Source: Immersiella caudata
Lineage: Eukaryota > Ascomycota > Sordariomycetes > Sordariales > Lasiosphaeriaceae
Length of the DNA stretch: 64,000 nucleotides
Assembly (NCBI GenBank): GCA_030512335.1
Contig: JAULSU010000003.1
Coordinates: 1,302,001-1,366,000 of the forward strand
Direction of reading: 5' to 3'
Below are positions 43,788 to 54,782 of this stretch, in pieces. Numbering within the stretch: position 1 is the stretch's first letter; each line of letters opens with the position of its first letter. Position numbers and translations under genes: made by a program. The notes beneath the pieces are model-generated. The model worked only from the letters and a program-made list of their open reading frames with translations, searched no databases and had not been told where the DNA came from.

Positions 43788-45568
43788 GGCCCGTCGGTTG
43801 GCCGGTCAGATGCGACGTTTCTCTGCTGATGTCAGGATTCCCTCATCGTCGAGGGGAAGCAGAATGAAGTACTCAAGACTCGCTTACAAGGAGGAATCGC
43901 TTTTCGCCGCCCTCGTCTCCAAGCAGACCATGCAATCCAGACAAGTGGGGCAGCACGGGAAGCCTGACCGTCGACACCTCGGGATTCCCAAACTGTCGGG
44001 CACCGAGAAGAACCATGAATCAGCCCACGCTCTTCAATCTTGTTTGCAGAACCTGGTCCTGGGTAGCTACTATTCGAGGACCCCGCAACCCCCCGCCCGG
44101 TAGGATCCATTCAGAGCCCGGGACTGGGGACCGAAGAGGTATAGCCCGATGCACCAAGCCTTTCGGAACAACAAAGACGCGATGCTCATCCAAATTGCCT
44201 GCTCTTTTGGGACAGCAAGCACCTGGAAAACAGGCCACGTTCATCGATAAGCGGTTGCACTGCGCCATCATTGGAGGATACGACGGTTGGTCCCATTCAG
44301 CTTGATGCGCAGTGCCAGTTGTCCCGCCGAACCTGCATCCTGCGTTCACACTCTGCAGTGCGCACCTACGCGATGCCAACTTCCCCAAAAGGGGCTAATC
44401 GATGGCGTGGGAAGCCGCTCCCTCTCGGCATCTTCGGGTCAAGGGTCGCAACGGAGCCAGGCCCACCAGCCCCCGCCCCCTTTTCCCATTGGTGTTAGCG
44501 AGGGGTTTGAGTTGTTTCCTGGGCACGCAGGAGCCAGATTGCAGCACACGGTGTCTGGCCAAACCCCGCCATTAGCTCGTTACTTCCCCAAGTTCATGTC
44601 AAACACATGTCTGAGGTTCCGCCGCAAGCGTGCATTGTTCTGGAGTTAGGTGGCGTTCCTTCGCTTCTTCGAACCAGCGGTGAATCCACACCACCGGGTC
44701 CAAACGTGCTATATGCACAGCACCCGACACTGCCAATGCGCGGTAGAGCGCCCAGGGAAAAGGGAAGCGGGGGTCACAACGAGACATGGGCAGAACGGGG
44801 GCGGTACCATCGGCAAACGTTGCGGGTCGTACCCAACTACATCAAACCTTGTGCATGTGCGCCACTCGTCCCTTGCCACGTTGAGGTGAACCGCCTCATC
44901 GCGGCTGGGTTGAATTGGCTGCGCGACATGACGGACAGGGAGGATGAACACCCAGGATTGGCATCAAGGTGGCGTCAGACTGCGGGAGGCATCTCGACAT
45001 TTCACCCTGGAACATCGTTGCTTACGTGCTACCCTTCGCTGCAAGCACAGCCCGCGCTGGCTCTCAAAGTTGCGAATACGATTAGCCCCTACGCAACCAA
45101 AACGGGATTTAACAGGGTGAGATAAGTCGCGAGCATGGCATGCATCTTTATCTGCATATGGGTCGGGGCGGTCATATCAGAGGCACACGTGGAGGGGATA
45201 CGGGCTGCGAACTTCGGTGCCAGCAGCTCACGACGGCACCGATGTTGATGCGATCCCCTCTCGGTCAATCGTTGCGCGACTGATTCCACACGGACTCGAA
45301 GGCTACATGCAGAAGCCGGACGCAAGTTTGTGCGCCCGTCAACACGCTAGACGCATTTTACACAGCAATTACGCAGCGGTTTCCGGGCAACAGCTCGGAC
45401 GGTGGCTCCAGGCCCTTTCGGCGATGTCGACGGGTGGGGGGGAAGCCCATGTAATTCTGTTTCCGGGTCCTGACGGATCACCACGGCTCCACCTGGGAAA
45501 CTGCTTGGGGAGCAGGGCAGATCCGTCAGAAAGTTATAAGGCTGGGCAGCGCTGCAACCTCCCCATCC
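43788..45568. other. Divergent intergenic region inside the terpenoid cluster
   Basis: About 1.8 kb between the P450 (minus) and terpene synthase (plus). Several ORFs of 100-170 codons exist on the plus strand but have no motif and mixed composition. The interval probably contains the promoters of both cluster genes. No transcription factor gene is present. Confidence 0.5.
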
Positions 45569-47076
45569 ATGGAACTGGGCTCAACTCTCCCCTGTGCGCG
45601 CCCCGTGGCAAATGAGTTTGAGTCGGAACCCTCCTCCCGTCTCGTATCTGCTGCTACCTCGGCAGCGCCAGAGATGACAATGGGGGCGGTCTATTCCACC
45701 TTTGTCACGCTAATACGACCAATTTCGTTCTGGGGCAAGCGCCGAACCACACCACAATGGGTCCGCATCCCGGACAACCTGGCCCACTGGCCATGGCCAA
45801 GAGCCGTCAATCCTCACATGGAAGAGTGCTCCGCTGCGTCTGACGCCTGGTTACAGAGCTTCAATGTCTTCAGCCCCAAGGCTCAGGCTGCGTTCAGCAG
45901 ATGCCAGTTTGGTATGTCGACAGCGTTCATTTCAGGGGCTCAGCTTACACAATCAGGTCTCCTCGCGTCGCTGGGGTATCCAACGCTGAACAAAGGTGAG
46001 GCACCCTCCCGATGTATCTGAGATCCGCATCCTGAACAAATTCCAGATGGCTGCCGTGTCGCATGTGATCTCATGAACCTCTTTTTCGTCTTTGACGAAA
46101 AGTCAGACATCTCAGACGAATATGAGACTCGCGCCCAGGCGGATTGCATCATGGATGCTCTCCGTAACCCCTACAAACCACGACCGCCAGGAGAGTGGAT
46201 AGGTGGTACCATCACCCAACAGTACGTGAACCTTGCTCCCTCACTCCTTCCCCATGGACTGTCACCCCTAACTCCGCTCAGGTTCTGGCAAAATGCCATC
46301 AAGACCGGCACTCCCCTCTTCCAGCAACGCTTCATCTCCTACTTCGAACGCTATACCGACGCCGTGGTTCAACAATCTCGAGATAGGGGGAACCACTGCA
46401 TAAGAAACATCAAGAGCTACTTTCCCCTACGGCGTGACACCATCGGGACATTGCCTTCCTTTGCGGCGATCGAACTCCACTTCAATATCCCAGACCATGT
46501 CATGAACCATCCGACAATCCAGAGGATGACAGATTTGTGTACGGATATGGTGAGCATCGGGAATGATCTGTACTCGTATGACAAGGAGTGTGTATCCTTC
46601 CCTGCCTTCCCTCAGCTTTCAAGACAGTCAGTGCTAACAGTGGGAAGGCAATCTCGGGATGACGCAGACCATAACCTCGTGACAGTGGTTATGAAGGAGA
46701 AGGGCCTGTCGCTCCAAGAGACCTACGATTGGATCGGGAGATACCATGATGACGTGGCGGACGAGTTCTTGAGGCTGTATAAGGACTTGCCTCCGTTCCC
46801 AGATGAGAGCGAGCAGGTCAACCGTGAGATATGGGAGTATGTGTACGGCCTTGGGAACTGGGTGAGGACTAATGAGTGCTGGAGCTTCGAGGTGAGTCGC
46901 CATCCAATGCTGCAGTCCCGATCTGGTGCTTACAAGGAGGATAGTCAGGTCGATACTTCGGGAGTGATGGACAGAAGATCATCGAGAACGGCATGAGGTT
47001 CGCGCTACTCCCGAGGAAGAAGGTGGACCACTCCAAGACTTTCAATCCAACTGTGGTCGCCTTTTCCAGCTCGTGA
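45569..47076 (+). CDS. Class I sesquiterpene synthase
   Basis: Six exons: 45569-45911, 45957-45995, 46047-46221, 46282-46587, 46648-46891 and 46945-47076 (1239 nt, 412 aa). An alternative start is the ATG at 45674. The metal-binding motif is DEKSD (residues 144-148, in FFVFDEKSD) and the NSE triad is N280-S284-E288 in NDLYSYDKE. A downstream Arg-Tyr pair (R372, Y373) contacts the diphosphate in this family. Together they mark an active class I terpene cyclase that ionises farnesyl diphosphate or similar with three Mg ions. WPWPRAVNPHMEEC near residue 75 matches the usual N-terminal landmark. The product cannot be predicted. It is flanked by a P450 and a methyltransferase. Confidence 0.93.
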
Positions 47077-47437
47077 CGGGATCCGCGGGCTGCGACTTTC
47101 TCTCTTTTTACCTCTTCCTTTCCCTTGTTTTCTTGGACTTTTCGGCAATGCACAGCGAGCGAGCGAGGGACTTGGTAAGATACCCGGATTGTATGGACCA
47201 CGAGGATAGTTCTAGCGGAATTTTCTCGATCTTCTCTCGATTAAATATCCCTAACGTAACGCAAATGATGAATTCATGCCTGTTGCCTGCGAAGATGATG
47301 CTGTTGCCAATGCTGATGTGCTGATGCTGTTGTTCCTTCCCGATGCTGATGTCCTCCTCGAGTCTAAAAAAGAAAAGAAAATGCCAAGGCTGAATGGTAT
47401 CTTGGTCGTAAAGGTGGGCGTTGCATGTTGTCGCGCG

Positions 47438-48870
47438 TTATCCGGTTTGCATCATGTCGTCCTCGGTGGTGTCGATGTTCCTTGGGACCTCCCTCGAATG
47501 CGAAGAACGCGGGGAGCTATACACTGACACCGCATCGGAGGGGTCGCCCGGTTTCCTCCCCCAGACCACGTAGAACTTCTCGTAGATGTGCATCTTCTGA
47601 TCCGCCAGGTCCTTTCGTACATTGACAAGCGATACCTGAACAACCCCTCGGTCAGCAACATGACCCAGAAAACGGGGGTGGAGAGAGGGGGGGGGGGGGG
47701 GTCGAAAAAGAATGTCAAAAAGGGGTCAAAACAAACCTCAATCTCCTCCTTCTGCATCCCATTCACCCGATGAAACAGCGCATAACTCAACCCCGACATC
47801 CCCTCCTCCACATTCCGGTGCCACAGCTCCCCCAGCCTCTTCAACCTCGGCACCTTTGGCCACCCGTTCATCGGAATCTTATACACCTTCTCATGCACAT
47901 CGACAAACCCCGCATCGATATACATCTGCTTGATCGTCGGCGTTATGTGCAGCGGTCTCCCCGCCGCGGCGCTCGCGCGACACATCTCATCCCACCACCT
48001 CTTCACCCCGTGCGTGACTGGGACTTCCCTGTCGTCACAGTGCACGTCGCAATGCGGCTCCTGGCTTTCCATCCACCCGCCTGGTCGCAGCCGTTCGAAA
48101 CCCTTGCGTATGACGGAAGCCATGTCGTCCCAGCAGCCGATGGTGACGCGACAGTGGATGTAATCGATGTTGTGCCAGTCGCGGCCGGATTGCCACTCGT
48201 CGTTGGCGTCGTCGACGTAAAAACGGACGTTGGGAGGGACGAGGTCAGGTTGGATGGGGGAGAGGTCGGTGCCGATTACGGAGGAGCGGGGGAATTCGTC
48301 ACCCATTTCGATGGCCCAGCGGCCGGTGCCGGTGGCGAGGTCGAGGATGCGGAGGGGTGGGTTGGACGCGGAGAGGGGGGCGAGGTAGTTGCGGTTGTCG
48401 AGGAGGATTTTGAGGATTTCGTGTTGGTTGTTTAGGCGGTCGACTTCTTTTTCGTCGTTGGGGAAGTGGTACGCTGAGGAAGAAAGATAATGTCAGGTGG
48501 TCTTTCTTTGCTTGAGATGTTGGGGGATGGGTGATTGGGGACTTACACCCGGCGTGGTAGGCATGGTACGTGCGGCCATTTTCGTTGAAATACTCAAAGA
48601 TGCTGTCTGTGAGTGATGCTGTCTCGCTGAGTGTTGATATATCGGTTAGTTGTTGTTCTCAGAGAAGGCGCGCGGGTTGGGACAAACTCGTAGTCGTCCG
48701 GCTGAGAACTGTTAGCGATTGCGACAGCTGGGGAAGGACACAGATGCGCGAACCGATTGGGAGCGCTTGAGCCTGTCATCAGCTTCAATATGCGCGCTCG
48801 AGTCGAGATAGAACTCAAACGTAAACTTGTAATCATCGAGCGCCTCGTCCTTGCGCCCTTGAAGAGCCAT
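47438..48870 (-). CDS. SAM-dependent methyltransferase (LaeA/TAM-like)
   Basis: Five exons: 48870-48754, 48701-48688, 48626-48547, 48473-47737 and 47635-47438 (1146 nt, 381 aa). The short second exon (14 nt) is inferred from phase and should be checked. The protein contains ENGRTYHAYHAGSYHFPNDE, the SAM-binding motif ILDLATGTGRWAIEMG, the acidic strand-2 end VIGTDLSPIQP and the post-motif RFYVDDANDEW. This layout matches the fungal LaeA-like/TAM methyltransferases, which include both regulators and small-molecule enzymes. It is convergent with the terpene synthase (about 360 bases between stops) and may be its tailoring enzyme. Its last intron contains a long G-run (47684-47701). Confidence 0.9.
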
Positions 48871-50186
48871 CGTGACAGATCCTCAGACCCGATCGCAGCG
48901 TCAAGCTCACACCAAACGCATGCGCGTCGCAAAATGTAATGTCCAACGCTCGAGTCTAGTAACTCACCAAATTACCCAGCGATAACACAGGTGTGAGAGA
49001 AGGACGAGAACAACCTAAACCCCCCAAAGAGGGAGGGGGGGGGAGGTGGTCGCGGGTACTTTGAGGATTCCGACTCTACTTAACTGAAAAACAAGTCCCA
49101 CGTCCCAGAGGGAAGCTCCTCCGCTCCGGCAGCTGGAGGCAGGGCACGTCAGAAACACCCAGTCCCAGCAGCGTGGGTCAGGGGGCGTCAGCCCACCCGA
49201 ACGGCAGAGTCCCGGCAATCTGGGTGCCTGCCAGAATTGAAAGGCGCGAGCGCCCCCCCCCGAAACCCCCCTGGGAATATTCGGGAAGTAGCGTCTTGAC
49301 AGAGGGGGTTCGTGCGACCAATTCCCGTTTCCCTTGGGAACAACCTGCCACGATGACTGGCCATTTTCCGCTCTGCGCTCCTCGCTTTCGTATTCCCCCC
49401 GGTTCCTTCTCCACAATCATCACGTAACCGTCCTTCCCGAAAACGGCGCAATCAGCGCTAGCCCGCACCAAAAACAAGCGCGCCAAAGACGCACAGTTCC
49501 AGGGGGCTGGGATACCAGAATTGCCAGCTGTCACACACAGCCTCCAGCCCGCCCACTGCGCTGGGTCTCCCCCCAATTCGGCATCCCGGGCGCAGTCGGC
49601 TCTCCCCGACAGGTGTCTCGGCAGAGGAATGTGGCGCCCCATGGCAACCTAGAATCAACGTGTGCGACATGGAGTGCGCGACATGGCGTGCGCGACATTT
49701 GATGTGCGGCAGATCGTGGCCCGAGTCCCTTCTGGAATAGAAACATTCGAAACGCAGAGGGCCACAAGAGCAAAGAATAAAAATAAAGACAAAAACTTTC
49801 GGTATGATCCCATCGTCGGAACCCGTCATTGGATGATTGCACTTGTACGGAGTACTTTTTGCTTCCGCCCCCCTGCCCTTTAGAATGCACTTTTATCGCC
49901 GCGTGCTGACATCCGTGCGAGTTGAACCATTTTCACTTTACGCCCCGCTCCATCCGACCAGCGATCGCCGCGCGCGCAAGTCTATAAACTGAGCTATCGT
50001 CACTGGCAGGAACAAAAGATGACAAGCAACAAAGCGCGACGAATCCCAGCATTCACCCCTTCCCGCCGCCCGCCCTCAAGCAACACCTGGTACGACAACC
50101 TGAAATCCACCCAAATGAACCTCCCTCAGTCCTGGAGCACCTCGTATCCCGTCTTTTACCTCTAGTGAGGTGAGCAACAAAAAAAG
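48871..50186. other. Intergenic region
   Basis: About 1.3 kb with no supported gene. It includes runs of C/G near 49030 and 49255 and a 14-bp tandem repeat at 49662-49700. Overlapping ORFs on both strands in 49170-49830 reflect GC bias and lack motifs. Confidence 0.5.
49662..49700. repeat. Short tandem repeat, about 14 bp x 3
   Basis: Three adjacent copies of a GTGCGCGACATGG-type unit; the first copy is two bases shorter and the last diverges at its end. Confidence 0.75.
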
Positions 50187-50284
50187 GGCTCTGTCGGGGA
50201 TCGAACCCGAGACCTCGCACAGTACTTGTACCAAGTATGGGAAGTAATCCCGAAGCACGAATCATACCACTAGACCACAGAGCC
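50187..50284 (-). tRNA. tRNA-Pro (CGG) with intron
   Basis: On the minus strand the gene begins GGCTCTGTGGTCTAGTGGTA and ends with the T arm CGGGTTCGATCCCCG and acceptor CAGAGCC. The 7-bp acceptor stem (GGCTCTG/CAGAGCC) is perfect. The anticodon loop is TT-CGG-G followed by an intron of about 27 nt in the canonical position, one base 3' of the anticodon. The anticodon stem pairs with two G-U wobbles once the intron is removed. Total length is 98 nt. Confidence 0.93.
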
Positions 50285-50980
50285 ATGTTGATTGGATGTT
50301 CTTCAAGTGGCTGAGTGACGCGCTATCACAGGTGTGCTTCCAGAGCGCGTCAGCGACACACGAACCAACCGACCAACTGACCAACCAAAATGCTCCGCTG
50401 GCACTAGGGCTCTGAGGTGCAGATCAATACCTCCCTGCCCCTCTTCGCATTTCCCGTTTTCTCTCTTAACCTCGGGAATTTTCTAAATTCTCTATTCGCG
50501 CGCATCACAGCACAATCTCTCACATCTCACATTCCCCTCCCCAAGCGAATGCAGCTTAACAATCATATTTTTCTTCATGTCCCTGTCAGCTTCCCTCTAC
50601 GGGAAACGGACATGGATCATCATCATCCCACTCTATCCTGACCCACCACAACTCATTCCCTTCCCCCCGGCCTATCGTACCGACAAACCCAGCCAGCGTC
50701 GCGTCGGCTCCCGGCTCGGGAATCCCCTCGGGACGTGTCATGCCGGCACTGGTTGCATCTAACCCTCTTTTCATCTCCGGGCACCACACCATTTCATGCC
50801 ACGCCATGCGAAAAAAAAAAAAGAAAAAAAAAGAAAAGAAAAAACCAAAAAAAAGGAGTTCGAAGTATATACAAGAACCGAACTACTTTAGAATCGAAAC
50901 ATGCCTAATCCATGCAGATAATTCCCACGATCTCAGATGATCCCACCTCATTGGAGGCTGACCTCTGACGAGTAGGTGAT
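50285..50980. other. Intergenic region with poly-A tract
   Basis: No supported gene. Contains an A-rich tract at about 50808-50856 interrupted by single G and C bases. The right end is the 3' flank of the AA9 gene. Confidence 0.55.
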
Positions 50981-52042
50981 TTACTGGCACTGCGAGTACC
51001 AGGGAGCGGAAACGTCAACACACCTCATCCCGGACTATACAGACGTTAGCACTCATTCATGCTCGACATAAGTTCAAGGAATGGGAATACTCACAGCACA
51101 GGTTGTGCATCCAGTGAACCCCTGTCCACCACACTGTCCGTACCTGGCAACTTCGCAACCGCCGCCGCCGCCGCCGCCACCACCACCATTGCCAGGCGCG
51201 GAAGTGTCAGGAGACGCGGGCTGAGGAGCCGGGGCAAGAGTCGCCGAAGGAGCACTGCCAACGGCGCAAGTCTTGGCGCAGCCCTCGCATCCAGTGCCAG
51301 CCTGCTTGGTCGTTCCACCAGCATAAACTGTCGGTCCGGGAGCAATGTAGGTGCTGAGGGAGCCGTGGATGTTGACGAGCAGCCCGGGGTCGCTGGCCTT
51401 GTAGGCACCTGGGAGAGAAACAGTCGGGGGGCTGGCGCTGCCGCCTCCGGAGACGGTGATCTGGAAGCAGGTCATATACAGCTGAGCACCGCCGGAAGAG
51501 CCCGAAGCGTGAAGGGCAATTGCCTCGGCGCGGAGGAGGTAGTCGCCTGAGGGGATGTCAGAGGGGATCTTGACATCAAGCTTGCCGCAGCAAGCGTTGA
51601 GATCCTTGACACCCCAGAAGTCGTCGTCGCCAACGCGGCCGGATGGGTTCTTCGCCCAGGAGTTCTGGTAGATCTTGAACCAGCCGGTGGAACCGTCAGC
51701 GGTGGCGGCATCGGAGACCTTGGTGAGGTAGACCATGACCGGGCCGTAGTGAGCACCGCCGATGCCCTCGTTGGCGCAGGAGCGATCGCCGTGTTGCTGG
51801 TGCATCTCGACGGCGACGGTTCCGCCGGCTTCGACAGGGCACTTTCCACTCACTCGGGCGGCGCCAGCATTACAACGAAGATCGGCCGAGTTGACGTTGG
51901 TAACCGGCGAGTTGGAACTGGGCTTGCGGGCACACTGTGTGCCATAGTCGGTGCCGTCAACCCAGAGTTGCTGGAAAGTAGCGTGAGCGGCGACATTCTG
52001 TGCGAGGAGAGCCGCGCAGGCGGCGAGTGTGAGGGACTTCAT
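50981..52042 (-). CDS. AA9 lytic polysaccharide monooxygenase with CBM1
   Basis: Two exons, 52042-51095 and 51034-50981 (1002 nt, 333 aa). A 19-residue signal peptide is cleaved before His20 (AAHATF), which becomes His1 of the copper histidine brace. The second brace histidine is His98 (GGAHYGPVMVYL), and Gln187 and Tyr189 in AQLYMTCFQI complete the site. A Pro/Ser/Ala linker and a run of ten glycines lead to a C-terminal CBM1 (RYGQCGGQGFTGC ... APWYSQCQ), whose end is encoded by exon 2. The enzyme oxidatively cleaves cellulose or related glucans outside the cell. The intron splits the CBM1 exactly, so a one-exon reading would lose the cellulose-binding face. Confidence 0.96.
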
Positions 52043-52126
52043 GATGCGGGTGAGGACTAAGAAAATTCAAGAAGCGCGCCGAGAGGAACTCCCTTCGACA
52101 ACGTCTGGTGCAGAGCGACGGCGGGA

Positions 52127-52132
52127 TTTATA
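52127..52132 (-). promoter_or_regulatory. TATA box of the AA9 gene
   Basis: TATAAA on the minus strand, about 85 bases upstream of the AA9 start codon at 52042, a normal distance for a strongly inducible fungal gene. Confidence 0.55.
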
Positions 52133-52744
52133 CAGCTTGTCGACGTCCAAGACTCTGGGCCTTCGCGATGACGGACCGAAGCGATGTGCGAGTGGACACT
52201 CGTCGCGGCGGTGCCAGCGGCATGAATGCAAGCCTCTTCCGTGCCCATCCTCCAATTTCCATCAGTTATACTCGCCCAACAACGGCGACTTGCCTTCGGC
52301 GGCATTCAACGGGCCCCGTGAACACATCTTGGGCTTGCGCCCCGCAAAATGGAACCCAAGGTGATCTCGAGTCGTGGAGAAGATGGAAGGCTGGGTTTGC
52401 GGGAAGGAAAGCTATTGGCGGGTTGGTCCAGGTGGTTCATCTAAATTGACTGTTTGGGGAATTCGGAGTCGGGGTGCCGCACACTACCACTCGCAAAAAA
52501 CCAGGATCGGTGTGTGACTTGCCGCATCGCAGTTCTGGACGCGTTGGCTTTCCCCGGCCAAGTCTTCTACCTGCATCCGTGTGTCGTAGGTCAAGACCAG
52601 CCAAGACTGACGGGTTGGTGTTCGGGGGGCCGAAAGGGGGGCGTATATGCCTGTCAATTATTGCCAATCACCCATCAGCGTCTTGGGTACTATGCGATAA
52701 CGAGTCCAAGAGTCCAACAGCGCTTACCTGATGACCAGAGGCAT
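52133..52744. other. Intergenic region
   Basis: No supported gene. It should hold the upstream control region of the AA9 gene; I did not identify a definite CreA or Xyr1-type cluster. Confidence 0.45.
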
Positions 52745-54276
52745 TTAATCCTTTTGTCCCTCAACGCGAGTGCGATTCCAGGAAGTGGGGCCTGTCTTGA
52801 CATAGGCGAGCCGAATGTGATCAAAATCAGGATGACACAGATCGCAGCAATCGATGTCCGCCGTTGGTACCATATCCCTCTGCTTGTTTTTTTTGTTGAA
52901 ACCGCCTATTGTCGACGAGCCCAACCAACCTGCGATGTTCATCCTGCACAACCATGTAGAAGATCTTGTCGCTCTCGCCTTCGGCCCAGTAAACGGGGCC
53001 ACGATACATAGGCGATTCAAGGGGCTGTCTGATTCCGAGCCCATAGTGCCCATAAACCATTCGGAGGTCGTCACTCGAGGCCTTACCTTCGCCGTATCTG
53101 ATAGTTGACAAGGTGAAGACACTGAACATTGCGCTTTCTGATTCTTGGGTTCCGCTGTAGGTCTAGACAAGCACTCCGGTGGTACTGTGGTGAGTGAGAT
53201 GTTGAAAACGTGTTGTTGTGACACAAGCTTCGGGTTCTGTCTCGGGGCTGTCTCGGGGGATGGAAAAGTGATTATGCTTGGCTCAGCAAGATTCACGCGG
53301 TAATTAGAGAAGATGTTGCCTCCAATCCCCGGCTTCAGAAACAGATCCGAAAACTCAGTTTGCGGCAAGTCGGTTAAGTTAGAACATATTGCAAGAGGGG
53401 TTAGAAAGGAACCCCTGCGTGCAAGAGTGTTAAATGACAGTGGTATGGTCCCCTTCGAGACTCTCATCGCATCAAGAGTCAAACCAGCTCGCCCATGTCC
53501 CTTGTCGTTGTAGGTGTCAAGAATGGCGATACAGCCAGACCTAGTTCGCAAGACTGGAAGCTTAATCGAGATCCCCGAGTTAGTTAACGAATAAGGAGAA
53601 GGGGCAAAGCTAGACCACTCCGGGTTTCGGCTCTTGGAGGAAGTTGTGTTAGCAAATGCAAGCGGTGATGGTATCAAAAACACCAAATCCTATGAGTCCT
53701 CTTCCCACCACATCCGGAATTTTGAAGCCGCCTCCCCAAGCAAAGATCGTGTTGTCGCTATATCTTCGGATGATTTCTTTCTGGAGACGGAGAAACTCTT
53801 TCGGACCCTCGCCGTATAGAAGCGGCATGTTGATATCGAAAATACCGTGCACGCAGTAGGGCATATCTTCAACGCGAGTGGTCTGGCGTTTAGCAACCCA
53901 TGACATTCGAGTAGCGACGGGGGTCTTTAGAAACTTCGGGGCGAGACCAATTTGAGCCGCTTCAAGGGCGCGGAGGTGCGTGACGTCAACACTCGTTGCC
54001 TCGCTAATCTCGCGAACAAAGTCGGCCCTTCTTCCGAGCCACGCCCACTCTCGGCTGTAGAAACCGAGAGATGAAGGGGCGATAAGCTCTTGTAGCGCCC
54101 GCCCATGGGTGAACCATCGCGAAGCGCGCAGCTGGGAGACGATGGACGCTCATAGGGCGTCATCGGACGTTTGCGCGTTGGTTGTGTCGGAATCTGATTC
54201 GGCCTCTGCGAGACTGTCCTTGGTAACACCTTCAAGGTAGGCAGAGCTCGAGCGTTTCCGTGTTGATGAGACGCAT
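52745..54276 (-). pseudogene. HET-domain (heterokaryon incompatibility) pseudogene
   Basis: The start MRLINTETLEL (from 54276) is the usual beginning of fungal HET proteins, but the frame is lost within a few codons and the core HET block (the Trp-rich and DxxCIDQ-like part) is missing. A second frame resumes with YLEGVTKD, hits a TGA at about 54152, then gives SRWFTHGRALQELIAP, FYSREWAWLG and MSWVAKRQTTRVEDMPYC followed by GIFDINMPLLYGEG, all hallmark HET sequence. A further frame change near 53680 is needed to reach LTNSGISIKLPVL and the C-terminal region ending at 52745. Loss of the core, an in-frame stop and a frameshift make it non-functional. Confidence 0.75.
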
Positions 54277-54782
54277 GGCGATCTTGGCGTGGTTGAAGTT
54301 TGCGTGGCAGGGGATCGATTTTTTTGCGGGAATGACGGCCCTGTGTCCAGGTGTGGAGTGTGTTTGTCGAGGTCAGCGGAGCGGAGGTAGCCGAAATTCA
54401 GCCCCAAAAAGAGTCATGCTCAGAAGGCGCGACCCTCCTCAACGCGGATTTCGACCAAACATCTTCAGGCTCCCGCCCGCCGAGCTTTCCACCGCATGAT
54501 TGTTCCGCATCGCCCCATCCTCCAATCTCAAACAGGGCCGCCGTCACGGTGCTTCGGCTTTAACTGTGACTGAATGGTGGTTCTTGTCGGCCATAAATTA
54601 TAGCAAATTATCGCACAGAGGAAATGGAACGCTGACTTCGTTGGCAGATTCGTCGACCACAGAGGTTCAAAGTGTTCACTCATTTGTCTAAGGGCGAGAC
54701 CCGTGGTAACCATCAGTCCAAACATCTAAGTATTACAACCATTCCTACATAACATTACACAATCACAAATCTTGTCCATATC

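Noticed and set aside
44607..45125. 172-codon ORF between the P450 and terpene synthase
   Set aside because: No motif, no good start context and several equally long overlapping ORFs; treated as non-coding.
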